Shown here piece by piece: positions 1 to 8,543 of a DNA stretch of 30,540 nucleotides. The notes below the pieces were generated by a model. That model saw nothing but the letters and a program-made list of their open reading frames with translations, was not told the origin of the DNA and ran no database searches. A program made the position numbers and the translations under genes. How positions within the stretch are numbered: the stretch's first letter is position 1; the number at the start of each line of letters is the position of its first letter. The stretch comes from Bacillota bacterium (GTDB lineage Bacteria; Bacillota; Clostridia; Acetivibrionales; DSM-1351): the NCBI GenBank assembly GCA_023391425.1, contig JAEWAX010000048.1, forward strand, positions 1-30,540. Direction: 5' to 3'.

Positions 1-90
1 CTTATCACAAATTTGAGACGCTCGCTCAATTATATCTAAATGGCCATTTGTAACCGGGTCAAAACTCCCTGGGTATATAAATGTTTTCAT
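1..90 (-). CDS. coaD: Phosphopantetheine adenylyltransferase, N-terminus only
   Basis: Only the first 30 codons lie in the window; the gene continues past the left edge. They read YPGSFDPVTNGHLD near the start, the nucleotide-binding signature of CoaD, which adenylylates 4'-phosphopantetheine in coenzyme A synthesis in the cytoplasm. The ATG at 88-90 has a GAGG about 10 nt upstream. It follows rsmD on the same strand by about 50 bp, and rsmD-coaD is a common pairing in Firmicutes, so the two are probably co-transcribed. Identification rests on this short but very characteristic motif. Confidence 0.93.
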   Translation of the reverse strand, partial: MKTFIYPGSFDPVTNGHLDIIERASQICDK

Positions 91-117
91 CACTAATCAT
101 CCTCTATAACTAATTAA

Positions 118-157
118 AATCAAAGAATTCGTTTATAAATCAAAGAACTCGTTTATA
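118..157. repeat. 20-bp tandem duplication at the 3' end of rsmD
   Basis: Two adjacent 20-bp units (118-137 and 138-157) differ at one position (T at 129, C at 149). The rsmD stop codon at 140-142 lies in the second unit, so the duplication spans the end of the reading frame and the start of the rsmD-coaD spacer. It looks like a recent slippage duplication. No function is apparent. Confidence 0.75.
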
Positions 158-700
158 AAAAGTTAGTTTTGTTTTTCCGTATATCTGTTTCTTTGAAACT
201 ATTAGCGTTCCAATTTCATCTGGTAATTCATCTTTTATATCTGTTTCAGCAACAATCAACACTCTATTATCTAAAACACCGTTTATTTCTAAATCGTGCA
301 ATATTCTTGGCACAATTTCATTTCTATAAGGTGGGTCTAGAAAAATTATATCAAACTTTCTACGTTGATGGGAGAGTTTTTTTAATATTAATTGTGCTTC
401 ACCCAAAAAAACTTCCGATTTTTCTATAAACTTTGCATGTTCAAGATTTTTTTTAATTATCTCTACACTTTTTTCACTTTGATCTGAGAAAACTGCACTT
501 TTTGCCCCTCTACTTAAAGCCTCAATTCCTAGGCTACCTGTACCAGCAAACAAATCTAATACATTAGAGTCCTCCTCTATATATGGAGCAATAATATTAA
601 ACAAGTTTTCTTTCACCCTGTCAGTAGTGGGTCTAGTGTTCATTCCATCCAAAGTAATCAATTTTAATCCTTTTGCACTTCCTGAAATTACGCGTAAAAT
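140..700 (-). CDS. rsmD: 16S rRNA (guanine-N2-966) methyltransferase RsmD
   Basis: RsmD methylates G966 of 16S rRNA from S-adenosylmethionine during 30S assembly. The protein has the family opening RVISGSAKG, the SAM-binding motif DLFAGTGSLGIEALSRGA and the catalytic motif DPPY. The frame is open upstream to an ATG at 790, but that adds about 30 residues not found in the family and has no ribosome site. I place the start at the ATT codon 698-700: an AGGAGGG (707-713) sits 7 nt upstream, and the resulting 186 aa matches the usual family length. ATT starts are rare, so this is an inference. An ATG at residue 22 of the long frame is the alternative but has no SD nearby. It lies between recG and coaD on one strand. 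Confidence 0.93.
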   Translation of the reverse strand: MLRVISGSAKGLKLITLDGMNTRPTTDRVKENLFNIIAPYIEEDSNVLDLFAGTGSLGIEALSRGAKSAVFSDQSEKSVEIIKKNLEHAKFIEKSEVFLGEAQLILKKLSHQRRKFDIIFLDPPYRNEIVPRILHDLEINGVLDNRVLIVAETDIKDELPDEIGTLIVSKKQIYGKTKLTFYKRVL

Positions 701-804
701 AGCAATCCCTCCTGCATTAATCAACATAAAACTGCTAAGATAAAGAAGACTTAGTTCAGATGAAGTTTTCTGAACTCTAGCACTTTTCACAAGTATAAGT
801 ACAA

Positions 805-2877
805 CTAAGATAAAGTAACCTTTTCTCCGAAATACTGAGCTAAATACTGCTTCAGCCTAATATTTTTTATAAGACCTGGGTCTTCCATGATCATTTCCTT
901 TGCACTATCCTGCGCTAGTTTCAAAACCTCCATATCACTATATAGATTGGCGATTTTAAGCTCAGGTAAACCATGTTGTTTTGTTCCAAAAAAATCACCA
1001 GGACCCCTTAGCTCTAAATCTTTCTCTGAAATAACAAAGCCATCGTTTGATTGAGACATTATCTTCATTCTCTCCCTTGACACTTTAGAGTTAGACTGAT
1101 TGAATAATACACAATAGGATTGAGTACTACCTCTCCCAACTCTTCCCCTTAACTGATGAAGTTGGGCCAAACCAAATCTCTCAGCATTTTCAATTACCAT
1201 CAAAGTGGCATTGGGTACATTTACTCCTACTTCAATAATTGTAGTCGAAACGAGAATACTTATCTCACCTGATACAAAGCTCTTCATTATAGATTCTTTT
1301 TCAGATGATTTCATTTTGCCATGAATTACTCCAACCTTTAAATCCTTAAAAATATTATTACTTATATCCTCAGCAGTAACTACAGCTGATTTTGCTTCTA
1401 TTTCCTCTGATTCCTCTACTAAAGGGCATACTATATAGACTTGCCGTCCCTCATTAACCGTATTCCTTATAAAATTATTAATTCGCTCCCTCATTGCTTC
1501 TTTTATAGAATATGTTTTTATAGGCTTTCTTCCAGGAGGAAGCTCATCAATTATGGATATATCCAAATCACCATACAATATAAGTGCAAGGGTTCTAGGA
1601 ATTGGTGTAGCTGTCATTACAAGAACATCAGGGTTTTGGCCCTTTTCAGCTAAAATTGCTCTTTGTCTTACACCAAATCTATGCTGTTCATCAGTCACCA
1701 CAAAACCTAGTTTTTGAAATTCTACTGTATCCTCAATCAAAGCATGTGTTCCTATTACAACATCTATACTTCCATTTTTTAAGCCCTCGAAAACCGCTTG
1801 CTTCTGCTTTTTTGGTTGACTACTTGATAATATTTCAACCGAAATACCAAAATTACGGAACAGTGGTTCAACCGATTTATAATGCTGTTCAGCTAGAATT
1901 TCTGTTGGTACCATCAATGCACCTTGGTAGCCACATCTGACTGCCTTAAATAAGGCTAAAACAGCAATTATAGTCTTGCCCGAGCCTACATCGCCTTGGA
2001 CTAACCTGTTCATTACATTTCCACTTTCCATATCCTGCTCAACTTCCTTAAATACTTTCTGCTGAGCGTTGGTAAGCTGAAAAGGTAGTGATTTGATAAA
2101 CTGATCCATAGAATCGATTTTAGTATATTTTATACCTTGTCTTGAAGAGGTTGCAAGGCTCTTGTATGATAATAGTCCTAACTGCAACATAAAAAGTTCT
2201 TCAAATACTAATCTATATCTGGCTTTATCCTTTTCTAATACAGATTCAGGAAAATGTATTTGATTTAGGCTAAACTTAATATCGGCTAAATTATTTTTTT
2301 CTTTAATTACCGTAGGTAGCATATCTTCTAGTTCAACATTTTCTAAGTTTTTTAAAGTTCCAAGCATTATAGTTCTAAATATGTTCTGCCCTAAATTCTT
2401 GGTGCTAGAATAAACAGGAAGAATCTTTAGGCTTTTTTTTAATTCGTTGTTATCAACTTTTTCAAATACCGGATTAACAACTTGCAGCTTATTAAGTTTT
2501 CTCTCTACTTTACCATAGAAGATATAATTGGTACCTATTAAGAAAGAGTTCTTTATATAATGCTGATTGAACCATATAGCAGTTATCTTACCTGTACTGT
2601 CTTGTATTGATGCCTTTGATATTGTCATCCCTTTTCTAGGCCTTGCCTCATTAACATTTGAAACTATTGTACCCTCAAAAGAACACATTTCGCCATCTTG
2701 GAGGTCTGCTATATTCTTAATTTTACTTCTATCCTCATAATCTTTTGGGTAATGTGTTAATAGTTCAAGAATAGTATTTATTCCAAGCTTTTTAAACAAG
2801 GATAATCTAGCTTCTCCAACCCCTTTTACATAACTTATTGATTGTTTTTGTAAATCCCCATACGATATTTTTCTCAA
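805..2877 (-). CDS. recG: ATP-dependent DNA helicase RecG
   Basis: RecG is a superfamily 2 helicase that reverses stalled replication forks and branch-migrates Holliday junctions. The N-terminal third is the wedge/OB domain (from KGVGEARLSLFKKLGI). The helicase core follows with Walker A GDVGSGKT, the DEQH box typical of RecG in VTDEQHRFGVRQR, motif III TATPIPRTLAL, and the C-terminal LHQLRGRVGRG motif. The open frame reaches an ATG at 2934, but a TTG at 2875-2877 has GGAGG (2884-2888) 6 nt upstream and gives 690 aa, the normal length, so TTG is chosen. The rsmD gene follows on the same strand. Confidence 0.96.
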   Translation of the reverse strand: MRKISYGDLQKQSISYVKGVGEARLSLFKKLGINTILELLTHYPKDYEDRSKIKNIADLQDGEMCSFEGTIVSNVNEARPRKGMTISKASIQDSTGKITAIWFNQHYIKNSFLIGTNYIFYGKVERKLNKLQVVNPVFEKVDNNELKKSLKILPVYSSTKNLGQNIFRTIMLGTLKNLENVELEDMLPTVIKEKNNLADIKFSLNQIHFPESVLEKDKARYRLVFEELFMLQLGLLSYKSLATSSRQGIKYTKIDSMDQFIKSLPFQLTNAQQKVFKEVEQDMESGNVMNRLVQGDVGSGKTIIAVLALFKAVRCGYQGALMVPTEILAEQHYKSVEPLFRNFGISVEILSSSQPKKQKQAVFEGLKNGSIDVVIGTHALIEDTVEFQKLGFVVTDEQHRFGVRQRAILAEKGQNPDVLVMTATPIPRTLALILYGDLDISIIDELPPGRKPIKTYSIKEAMRERINNFIRNTVNEGRQVYIVCPLVEESEEIEAKSAVVTAEDISNNIFKDLKVGVIHGKMKSSEKESIMKSFVSGEISILVSTTIIEVGVNVPNATLMVIENAERFGLAQLHQLRGRVGRGSTQSYCVLFNQSNSKVSRERMKIMSQSNDGFVISEKDLELRGPGDFFGTKQHGLPELKIANLYSDMEVLKLAQDSAKEMIMEDPGLIKNIRLKQYLAQYFGEKVTLS

Positions 2878-2941
2878 GATTAACCTCCATGAGGTGAAAT
2901 AACAAAAATGAAAAGTCAAATCACTTAATCTCATTAAACCA

Positions 2942-3088
2942 ATAAAGCTAATTAGTAGCTTTATAACACAGAAATTATTGTATCATAACTTTCTTAATAT
3001 AAAAAGCTAAACAGAGTTCTAACCCAGAGTTCTAAGCAAAACCCTAAGTTTCAGAGAGAAAGTTTTATCCGTCTAAAGCTTAGAACTC
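2942..3088. repeat. Inverted repeats in the recG upstream region
   Basis: An 8-bp perfect palindrome (ATAAAGCT at 2942-2949, AGCTTTAT at 2957-2964) lies in the recG leader. Further upstream, GAGTTCTAAGC at 3027-3037 is the exact reverse complement of 3078-3088, with 40 nt between, and GAGTTCTAA also occurs directly at 3014-3022. These could fold in the recG 5' leader. A TACAAT-like -10 on the minus strand lies nearby but has no convincing -35. Function unknown. Confidence 0.5.
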
Positions 3089-3096
3089 AGACAATA

Positions 3097-3134
3097 AAAG
3101 TCCTGCTATACTTTGTCAGTGTAACAGGACCTTT
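3097..3134 (-). terminator. Rho-independent terminator after the chemoreceptor gene
   Basis: On the minus strand an AAGGTCCTG / CAGGACTTTT stem with a partly paired loop ends in a TTTTATT tract, about 45 nt beyond the stop codon of the chemoreceptor gene. It separates that gene from recG. Confidence 0.75.
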
Positions 3135-3178
3135 ATACATAATCCTTAGAACAATATAATTATAATATTGCATTTTGT

Positions 3179-5173
3179 TTAAAATTTAAATTTATTTAAA
3201 TTTGTTTGAATATCCTTAGCCAGTACTGCTAATTCCTTACTTGCATCGGCAATCTGTGCCATACTAGAGGTCTGTGATTCTACTGTAGCTAGAGTTTCCT
3301 CTGTAGCCGCAGCATTTTCCTCTGAAATAGCTGAAAGATTGCCCAAAATGTGTATCATTTCATTTTTTCTGTTTTCTATCTCATTGCCTGATGAATTAAG
3401 TGACAATATAACTTGCCTCATTTGTCCAAGTGCATCAGCAATTCCATCAAATTTATCTTTAGTTTGGCCTACTATAATTGTCTGATCATTTATAGTCTTA
3501 TCCACTTCTTCAATAGTCTCAACCGCAAAATTTATTTTTTGAGTTAGTTCCTTTATATCGTTATTTATTTGATGAGTAAAACTATTTGATTGAACAGCCA
3601 ATTTACCTATTTCATCAGCAACAACAGCAAATCCCCTTCCTGCTTCTCCAGCTCTAGCAGCTTCAATCGATGCATTTAATGCTAGCAAGTTGGTTTGTTG
3701 AGATATTTGTTCTATCATCTGACTAGCCACTTGTATTTTTTTTGAGCTTTGCTGAGTTTCGGAAATAACCTTGTTTATTTCAGTTGTTGCATTATTAGTA
3801 ATACGATTCTTATCCTCTAAATCTTCAACTATTCTAGTGCCTTCATCCTTCATCTTATCTGCATTATTTGCAGTTTCATTGAGTAAGTCTCGATTTTTGC
3901 TATCTTCAATCATAATTTCACTTAGGCTATTCATATAGCTTGAGCCCTGTTCTGTATCTTTAGCTTGTTCATAGGCACCCTTAGCTATCTCATCAACGCT
4001 GATTGCTGTTTGCTCAGCCATTGTAACAATATTTTGAGTTGCTTTGTCAACCTCATTTGAAGAATTTGCTACCTTGTCTGAAATCTCTGATATACTCTTA
4101 ATCAGATTTACTAAGTTATCTTGCGTTGATTGCAAAGATCTCGTAATTAGTCCAACCTCATCTTTTCTGCTTTCGTGTTTCTTTAGTTCTTTATTATAAG
4201 TTGTAAAATCATAAGCTGCTAAATCATTTAACTTACTAGAAATTGTCACAATAGGCTTAGTTATTGACAAGCCTAAAAAGATAGCTGTAATAATTCCAAG
4301 TACAATAAATACTAGACAAAAAAATATAATATAATTAACAAGTTTATTGATACTATCTACGACCTCTTTTTTTTGTACCGTGGTACATAGCAACCAACCT
4401 GTTGATTTTATTGGTGTTACTGCTGTTATGTAAGTTATCCCTTCAAAAGAATACTCAATAGTTGATTGCTTTTCAAAGTCAATCTTTTTTATTTGATTAG
4501 CAAAGTCAGTATAGATGCTTCCTTTTTCTCCTTCTTTTAGAATATTTATCTGTTCTAAAACATATTCTTTTTTTGGATAAGCATAGAAAGTAGAATCCTT
4601 TCCTATTATGAAAGCATAATCATTTTTACTGTACTTTATTTTATTTGTAAAATCATTTAATGAATTACCATCTGTACGCCCTACTAAAGCCCCTACCACC
4701 TTGCCATCATTTGTTATTGGAACTGCATACATCAACACAGCACTATTTGTTACCTTGCTTATTAGCACATTTGAAACACAACCCTCACCCTTTAAAGCCT
4801 TAACTATGTATTCTCTATCCCCTAGGTTTGACTTTTCACCACTTAAAACATAGTTTGCCTCTCCTGATGGTTGTAATATTGCCATATCTAAATAACCTAG
4901 TCTTTCAACGTCCTCTTTTAAAGCAGCTTTTTGAGTATTCCAATCCATACTCCTAACCTCTGCTTTATTAGCAACTTCCTGTAAAATTTGAATTTTTGAT
5001 GCAACATTTGAATCAATATACTTAGAATCTTCACTTCCAAGTTGCATTAAGTTTGACTCAACTTTATCCTGTAATTCTTGTCCACTTAAATATGAAGCTA
5101 AGATGCCTAAACCCAAGGAAATAACAACAATTAGACTTCCTACATAAAGAGCTATTTTCGTTGATAGTCTCAT
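3179..5173 (-). CDS. Methyl-accepting chemotaxis protein with dCache sensor domain
   Basis: This is a transmembrane chemoreceptor that signals to CheA/CheW. The order is a short cytoplasmic N-terminus, TM1 (about residues 6-28), an extracellular region of about 250 residues that looks like dCache_1 (including NLGDREYIVKALKGEG and VVGALVGRTDG), TM2 (about 280-305), a HAMP segment (SITKPIVTISSKLNDLAAYD) and a long methyl-accepting coiled coil. The signalling tip is QTNLLALNASIEAARAGEAG, the canonical CheA/CheW hairpin. The C-terminus NLNKFKF has no NWETF pentapeptide. The ATG at 5173 (664 aa) is preferred over the ATG six codons upstream because AAAAGGAG lies at the right distance from it. The gene stands alone, downstream of gshB and upstream of a terminator. 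The ligand cannot be told from sequence; dCache domains often bind amino acids or other small organics. Confidence 0.95.
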   Translation of the reverse strand: MRLSTKIALYVGSLIVVISLGLGILASYLSGQELQDKVESNLMQLGSEDSKYIDSNVASKIQILQEVANKAEVRSMDWNTQKAALKEDVERLGYLDMAILQPSGEANYVLSGEKSNLGDREYIVKALKGEGCVSNVLISKVTNSAVLMYAVPITNDGKVVGALVGRTDGNSLNDFTNKIKYSKNDYAFIIGKDSTFYAYPKKEYVLEQINILKEGEKGSIYTDFANQIKKIDFEKQSTIEYSFEGITYITAVTPIKSTGWLLCTTVQKKEVVDSINKLVNYIIFFCLVFIVLGIITAIFLGLSITKPIVTISSKLNDLAAYDFTTYNKELKKHESRKDEVGLITRSLQSTQDNLVNLIKSISEISDKVANSSNEVDKATQNIVTMAEQTAISVDEIAKGAYEQAKDTEQGSSYMNSLSEIMIEDSKNRDLLNETANNADKMKDEGTRIVEDLEDKNRITNNATTEINKVISETQQSSKKIQVASQMIEQISQQTNLLALNASIEAARAGEAGRGFAVVADEIGKLAVQSNSFTHQINNDIKELTQKINFAVETIEEVDKTINDQTIIVGQTKDKFDGIADALGQMRQVILSLNSSGNEIENRKNEMIHILGNLSAISEENAAATEETLATVESQTSSMAQIADASKELAVLAKDIQTNLNKFKF

Positions 5174-5402
5174 AAGCTTACTCCTTTTCATAGCTGACTA
5201 TTATTATATGGTTTATAATAACAGTATGCTAATCATTTTTCAACATTTTTCAACAAATTTAGCGTATCAATCACTACATTTTTCGAGTATTTTATACATT
5301 ATTTTTAAGTTTTGATATAATACTAACTTTATTTATTCCTCAATTATCACATAGTACTATTTGTTTATGCTTATTTGATAAATGTTGTAAAGAGATATCA
5401 AA

Positions 5403-6398
5403 CTACATTAAAAATCCTAATAAATCCAACACTTTTTTCTCAACATATCTATTTTTACCTTGATATGGGAAATCATGAATATGCAAGGCTGGATTGAAAT
5501 TTAATTCAATTACACTATAGTTTTTTGTATTAGGTTCTTCCTTAATATCATGAATAATTATATCTGCTCCACAGATCTTTGCTCCTACAGCCTTAGCCGC
5601 ATTCACTGCAATTGTTTTGTATTGTTCCAATATTTCATCAGTAAAATCAATACTGTCTCCACCAGTGCTGATATTAGAATTCTCCCTGAGGTAAACCGTT
5701 TCTCCCTTTTGAGGAATATAATGAATATCCTTTTTCTGGAATGCAAGATATTCCTTTTCAATTACATCAAGGCCTATTTTTTCCAATGGAGTTACATATC
5801 CCTTGCCTCTTAATGGGTCTTTATTTTTTTCATTAACCAACTCCGCAATGTTGTGAACACCATCTCCTACTACATTGGCAGGAACTCTGTGAAGTATTGC
5901 TGTCACTTCATCTCCGATTACTAAAAATCTGTATTCCTTGCCAGGAATAAATTCTTCAATTAGCACTGAGCTGTCATACATTAATGCCTGATCCACTGCG
6001 ATTCTATAGTCTTCTTGTGATTGAAGATTTTTTAGAATTATTACACCCTTTCCAAAATTGGTGGATTTGGGCTTTACCACTATATCCAAGCCAACAAAAG
6101 TATCAAATTTTTCAATCGCCTCATCAATTGACTTTACGATTATGCCCTCTGGTACATTTATGCCATTCTCCCTCAGAACAAACTTGGTTACTTCCTTGTT
6201 CTCCATTATCAGTGGTGCAATATAGGTATCAATAGATGTCCTAGTAGCCTGCTTAACGTACTCAATTTTACCTTCCTTTTTTAAACGAATAAAATTATCA
6301 TCCCAATCAAGTACCTCAACATCAATCCCTCTGCTCAATGCTTCGCCAATTATTATTTGAGTGGAAAGTTCTAACTTTTCATAACCCTTTATGATCAT
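5403..6398 (-). CDS. gshB: ATP-grasp glutathione synthetase (GshF C-terminal type)
   Basis: Predicted to ligate glycine to gamma-glutamylcysteine using ATP, the second step of glutathione synthesis. The 331-aa protein has an ATP-grasp fold related to the C-terminal half of bifunctional GshF and to cyanophycin synthetase rather than to proteobacterial GshB. Visible elements are VVKPKSTNFGKGV (ATP-binding loop), LIEEFIPGKEYRFLVIGDEV, and the metal-binding end VIELNFNPALHIHDFP. The start at 6396-6398 has GGAGG 7-8 nt upstream. Only 13 bp separate it from gshA, so the pair is an operon equivalent to a split GshF; some clostridia such as C. acetobutylicum have a comparable adjacent pair. A different final amino acid instead of glycine cannot be excluded. 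Confidence 0.85.
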   Translation of the reverse strand: MIIKGYEKLELSTQIIIGEALSRGIDVEVLDWDDNFIRLKKEGKIEYVKQATRTSIDTYIAPLIMENKEVTKFVLRENGINVPEGIIVKSIDEAIEKFDTFVGLDIVVKPKSTNFGKGVIILKNLQSQEDYRIAVDQALMYDSSVLIEEFIPGKEYRFLVIGDEVTAILHRVPANVVGDGVHNIAELVNEKNKDPLRGKGYVTPLEKIGLDVIEKEYLAFQKKDIHYIPQKGETVYLRENSNISTGGDSIDFTDEILEQYKTIAVNAAKAVGAKICGADIIIHDIKEEPNTKNYSVIELNFNPALHIHDFPYQGKNRYVEKKVLDLLGFLM

Positions 6399-6411
6399 TA
6401 TTAATCCTCCT

Positions 6412-7893
6412 CTATGAAATTTTGGTAATCTTTATATCATTTTTGTTATTATTTTTTTCTACTTGCCTAAGACCGAATTTCAAATAGTTTTCATTGTTCT
6501 CCTTCATTTCCCTATTTATTCTCTCTGAAGGTAACAATGATAAATCTATGAGTTTTTTATATTCGTTTTCAACACATTGCTTGTATTTACTTTCTCCAGT
6601 AGAAGTATCCATTAACTTAGCTATATAAAACAGTTTCTCAAATATTTTCTCTCCAAATTCCTTCATAGGAATTTTCCCATTATCGTATCTATAAAGCATC
6701 AAATTCTTTTTTCTTCCAAATAGAGCAGTCAAATGGTGGTTTGTATTAATCTTCTCAAGTTCATGCGCCGTTATATCATCGCTTTTCTCAAATAAGCAAT
6801 AAAGCATGAAAACCTGTAAAAATTTTAGTTGTTCTACACTGATACCTTGTTTTTCAAACGGGTTTATATCCAAAATTCTAACTTCTAAATATTTTACTCC
6901 ACGTTTTGCCAAGGCATCCAGCTGAGTTTCACCTTTATTTATATTTTGTTTCACACGTACTGAAGAGTAAAATTCGCTTTCCTTTTGCAATACATTCCCA
7001 TTCAACTGGATTTGAGTATCTCTATTGTATAAGCCAAGCTTTAAATACTTTGAGCTTTTTGTTGTCATCATCTTTTGAAGCTTTTGAATATACTCATTCA
7101 AGCTGTTATAATACACAAAGTATTTACGTTGAATACTATTTGAGTATCCAAATCTGCTTACTCTAAGAGAGGTTGCATATTTATTGAAATTCTTAATAAC
7201 ATCACAACAATCTTGACAGCATTTTTGAACTACCTCTAATTCTTTGTATATTACAGAGTAATAAGTTGGGTCACAAAAAGGTGATGCTCCAAATAGGTAG
7301 ATTAACATCCAACGATAGCGCAAAAAGTTCCTGGCAAGAGCAAAATACATGTTGTTAATAAATGTTTGTTTCTTTTTTCCTTTTCCGAATCTTTCATACA
7401 AAAAATCAATCATTTCATCATCAAAAGAAAAATTATAGTGTAATCCTGATATCATCTGCATTTTCTTTCCGTATCGCGTTGCCAGACCATTTCTATAAAC
7501 TTCTTTCAATCGTCCTTCTTCCGAATCGGAAAATCTTGCAATAGGTATTAACTCTTCATCAGGCAGTCTTGGAGGCATGCTGATTGGCCAGAGCAACTCA
7601 TCTTTGATGCCGTTTTCAACTTCTGCATAGATTTGTTTTAACGAGTCGTATACTTCTTCCACTGTCCTAAATGGTGGTGTTATCATCTCAATCTGGCTTT
7701 CGGAAAAATCCGTGGTAATACGTGGGTTTTCGGCTTTATCACCAAATACTTGTGGATGTGGTGTCAATGCAAGATCGCCATATGAGGTTATCCTTTGTGA
7801 TTCTCTTTCTACTCCAAAATACCCCTGTGAAAGTAACCTACTCTTGTCATCATTTAAAAATTGTTCTGAAATTTCGAAAAAATTCCATAACAT
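6412..7893 (-). CDS. gshA: Glutamate-cysteine ligase
   Basis: Joins glutamate and cysteine through the gamma-carboxyl with ATP, the committed step to glutathione. The 493-aa protein opens with the family pattern FGVERESQRI, LALTPHP and ITTDFSESQIEMITPPF, as in the N-terminal GCL domain of GshF and in E. coli-type GshA. Later it has NFSFDDE and RFLRYRWMLIYLFGASPFCD-like catalytic-core features. The start has AAGGAGGAG 5-6 nt upstream. Its promoter carries the same 11-nt box as the upstream arsR gene, so the thiol pathway is probably under that regulator. An adjacent CC-DCC cluster (near residue 230) is unusual but of unknown meaning. Confidence 0.92.
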   Translation of the reverse strand: MLWNFFEISEQFLNDDKSRLLSQGYFGVERESQRITSYGDLALTPHPQVFGDKAENPRITTDFSESQIEMITPPFRTVEEVYDSLKQIYAEVENGIKDELLWPISMPPRLPDEELIPIARFSDSEEGRLKEVYRNGLATRYGKKMQMISGLHYNFSFDDEMIDFLYERFGKGKKKQTFINNMYFALARNFLRYRWMLIYLFGASPFCDPTYYSVIYKELEVVQKCCQDCCDVIKNFNKYATSLRVSRFGYSNSIQRKYFVYYNSLNEYIQKLQKMMTTKSSKYLKLGLYNRDTQIQLNGNVLQKESEFYSSVRVKQNINKGETQLDALAKRGVKYLEVRILDINPFEKQGISVEQLKFLQVFMLYCLFEKSDDITAHELEKINTNHHLTALFGRKKNLMLYRYDNGKIPMKEFGEKIFEKLFYIAKLMDTSTGESKYKQCVENEYKKLIDLSLLPSERINREMKENNENYLKFGLRQVEKNNNKNDIKITKIS

Positions 7894-7919
7894 ATTACTC
7901 CTCCTTTAATTGTACTTTT

Positions 7920-7948
7920 ATTCTACAACTATCGAACTATACGGACAA
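7920..7948 (-). promoter_or_regulatory. Predicted gshA promoter with ArsR-type box
   Basis: On the minus strand TTGTCC (7943-7948), 17 nt, TAGAAT (7920-7925), about 27 nt before the gshA start codon. The spacer holds TATAGTTCGAT (7931-7941), an exact 11-nt match to the element in the arsR promoter, and ATAGTT is repeated 8 nt further on. The placement between -35 and -10 suits a repressor operator. Confidence 0.6.
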
Positions 7949-8014
7949 ATTTTTTGTATATTTTCTTTGGCATATTTATTCAGTGATTATTTTACTCCAC
8001 TTATGTTGGTTATA

Positions 8015-8126
8015 TTGGCTTTGTATTTTATTGGCTCTGTATTTTATTGGCTCTGTATTTTATGGTTCTGTATTTTATTGGCTCTGTATTTTATTGGTTC
8101 TGTTATTTTATCGATTCTGATATAAT
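8015..8126. repeat. Seven tandem 16-nt repeats between arsR and gshA
   Basis: Seven units in a row of consensus TTGGCTCTGTATTTTA (plus strand). Five are 15-16 nt and nearly identical; the sixth (17 nt) and seventh (16 nt) drift. They fill the arsR-gshA spacer upstream of the gshA promoter. There are no unique spacers between the units, so this is not a CRISPR array. A period of 16 is not a multiple of three, so it is not coding. It may be a variable-number repeat that tunes gshA expression, or merely slippage-prone DNA. Confidence 0.85.
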
Positions 8127-8175
8127 CACATAGTTTCTATTGTTTCTATACTTTCGAACAGTTTTTGAAAAAATA

Positions 8176-8487
8176 TTATTTCAAAAAGTCCCTAATAGCC
8201 TCTACTGCTTCCATGTTAACCTTGCACACGAAACTTTGTCCATTACGGGTGCATGTAATCAAACCTGCATTCTCAAGCTCCTTAAAATGGTGTGAAATAG
8301 TAGACTTTGATAAGTCCATGCAGCAGCATGCCTTAGTAAAGCATTTTTCCATCCCTTCATCAACAGAGGAATAATCTGCTGTTGTATTATCAGAAGACTG
8401 CTGCCATTCGTACAGCATCTTAAAAATATTCAATCTTTGTTCGCTCGAAAGAGCTTTAAATATTTTGACTAAATCATTTTTTATCAT
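8176..8487 (-). CDS. ArsR-family regulator with cysteine cluster
   Basis: A 103-aa winged-helix DNA-binding protein. The helix-turn-helix reads DLSKSTISHHFKELENAGLI, followed by the wing RNGQSFVCKV. Six cysteines are present (49, 54, 55, 56, 79, 88). The CCC at 54-56 sits at the start of the recognition region, where classic ArsR proteins carry their metal- or arsenite-binding CxC, so a soft metal, arsenical or thiol/oxidant signal is plausible. An insert of about 18 polar residues (30-48) precedes it. No SD precedes the ATG and the predicted -10 is only 6 nt upstream, so translation may be leaderless. It lies 283 bp upstream of gshA on the same strand and shares a promoter box with it, so it is the likely regulator of itself and gshAB. 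Confidence 0.93.
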   Translation of the reverse strand: MIKNDLVKIFKALSSEQRLNIFKMLYEWQQSSDNTTADYSSVDEGMEKCFTKACCCMDLSKSTISHHFKELENAGLITCTRNGQSFVCKVNMEAVEAIRDFLK

Positions 8488-8522
8488 AGTTCTATGATAA
8501 TCGAACTATAAAACTTTGTCAA
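8485..8522 (-). promoter_or_regulatory. arsR promoter with overlapping palindromic operator
   Basis: On the minus strand TTGACA (8517-8522), exactly 17 nt, TATCAT (8494-8499), then 6 nt and the ATG (8485-8487). An inverted repeat ATAGTTC-N10-GAACTAT (8486-8509) straddles the -10, and TTATCAT-N6-ATGATAA (8481-8500) overlaps it. This geometry is that of an autorepressed ArsR/SmtB promoter. Transcription would begin at or next to the A of the start codon. Confidence 0.72.
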
Positions 8523-8543
8523 TATATTTTATAGTAAAACTTA

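Noticed and set aside
8015..8126. Short CRISPR array
   Set aside because: Units are directly adjacent 15-17 nt repeats without spacers, and no cas gene is near.
8162..8187. Terminator for arsR
   Set aside because: The TTTTTGAAA/TTTCAAAAA inverted repeat is entirely A/T-rich and overlaps the arsR stop codon, so stability and function are doubtful.
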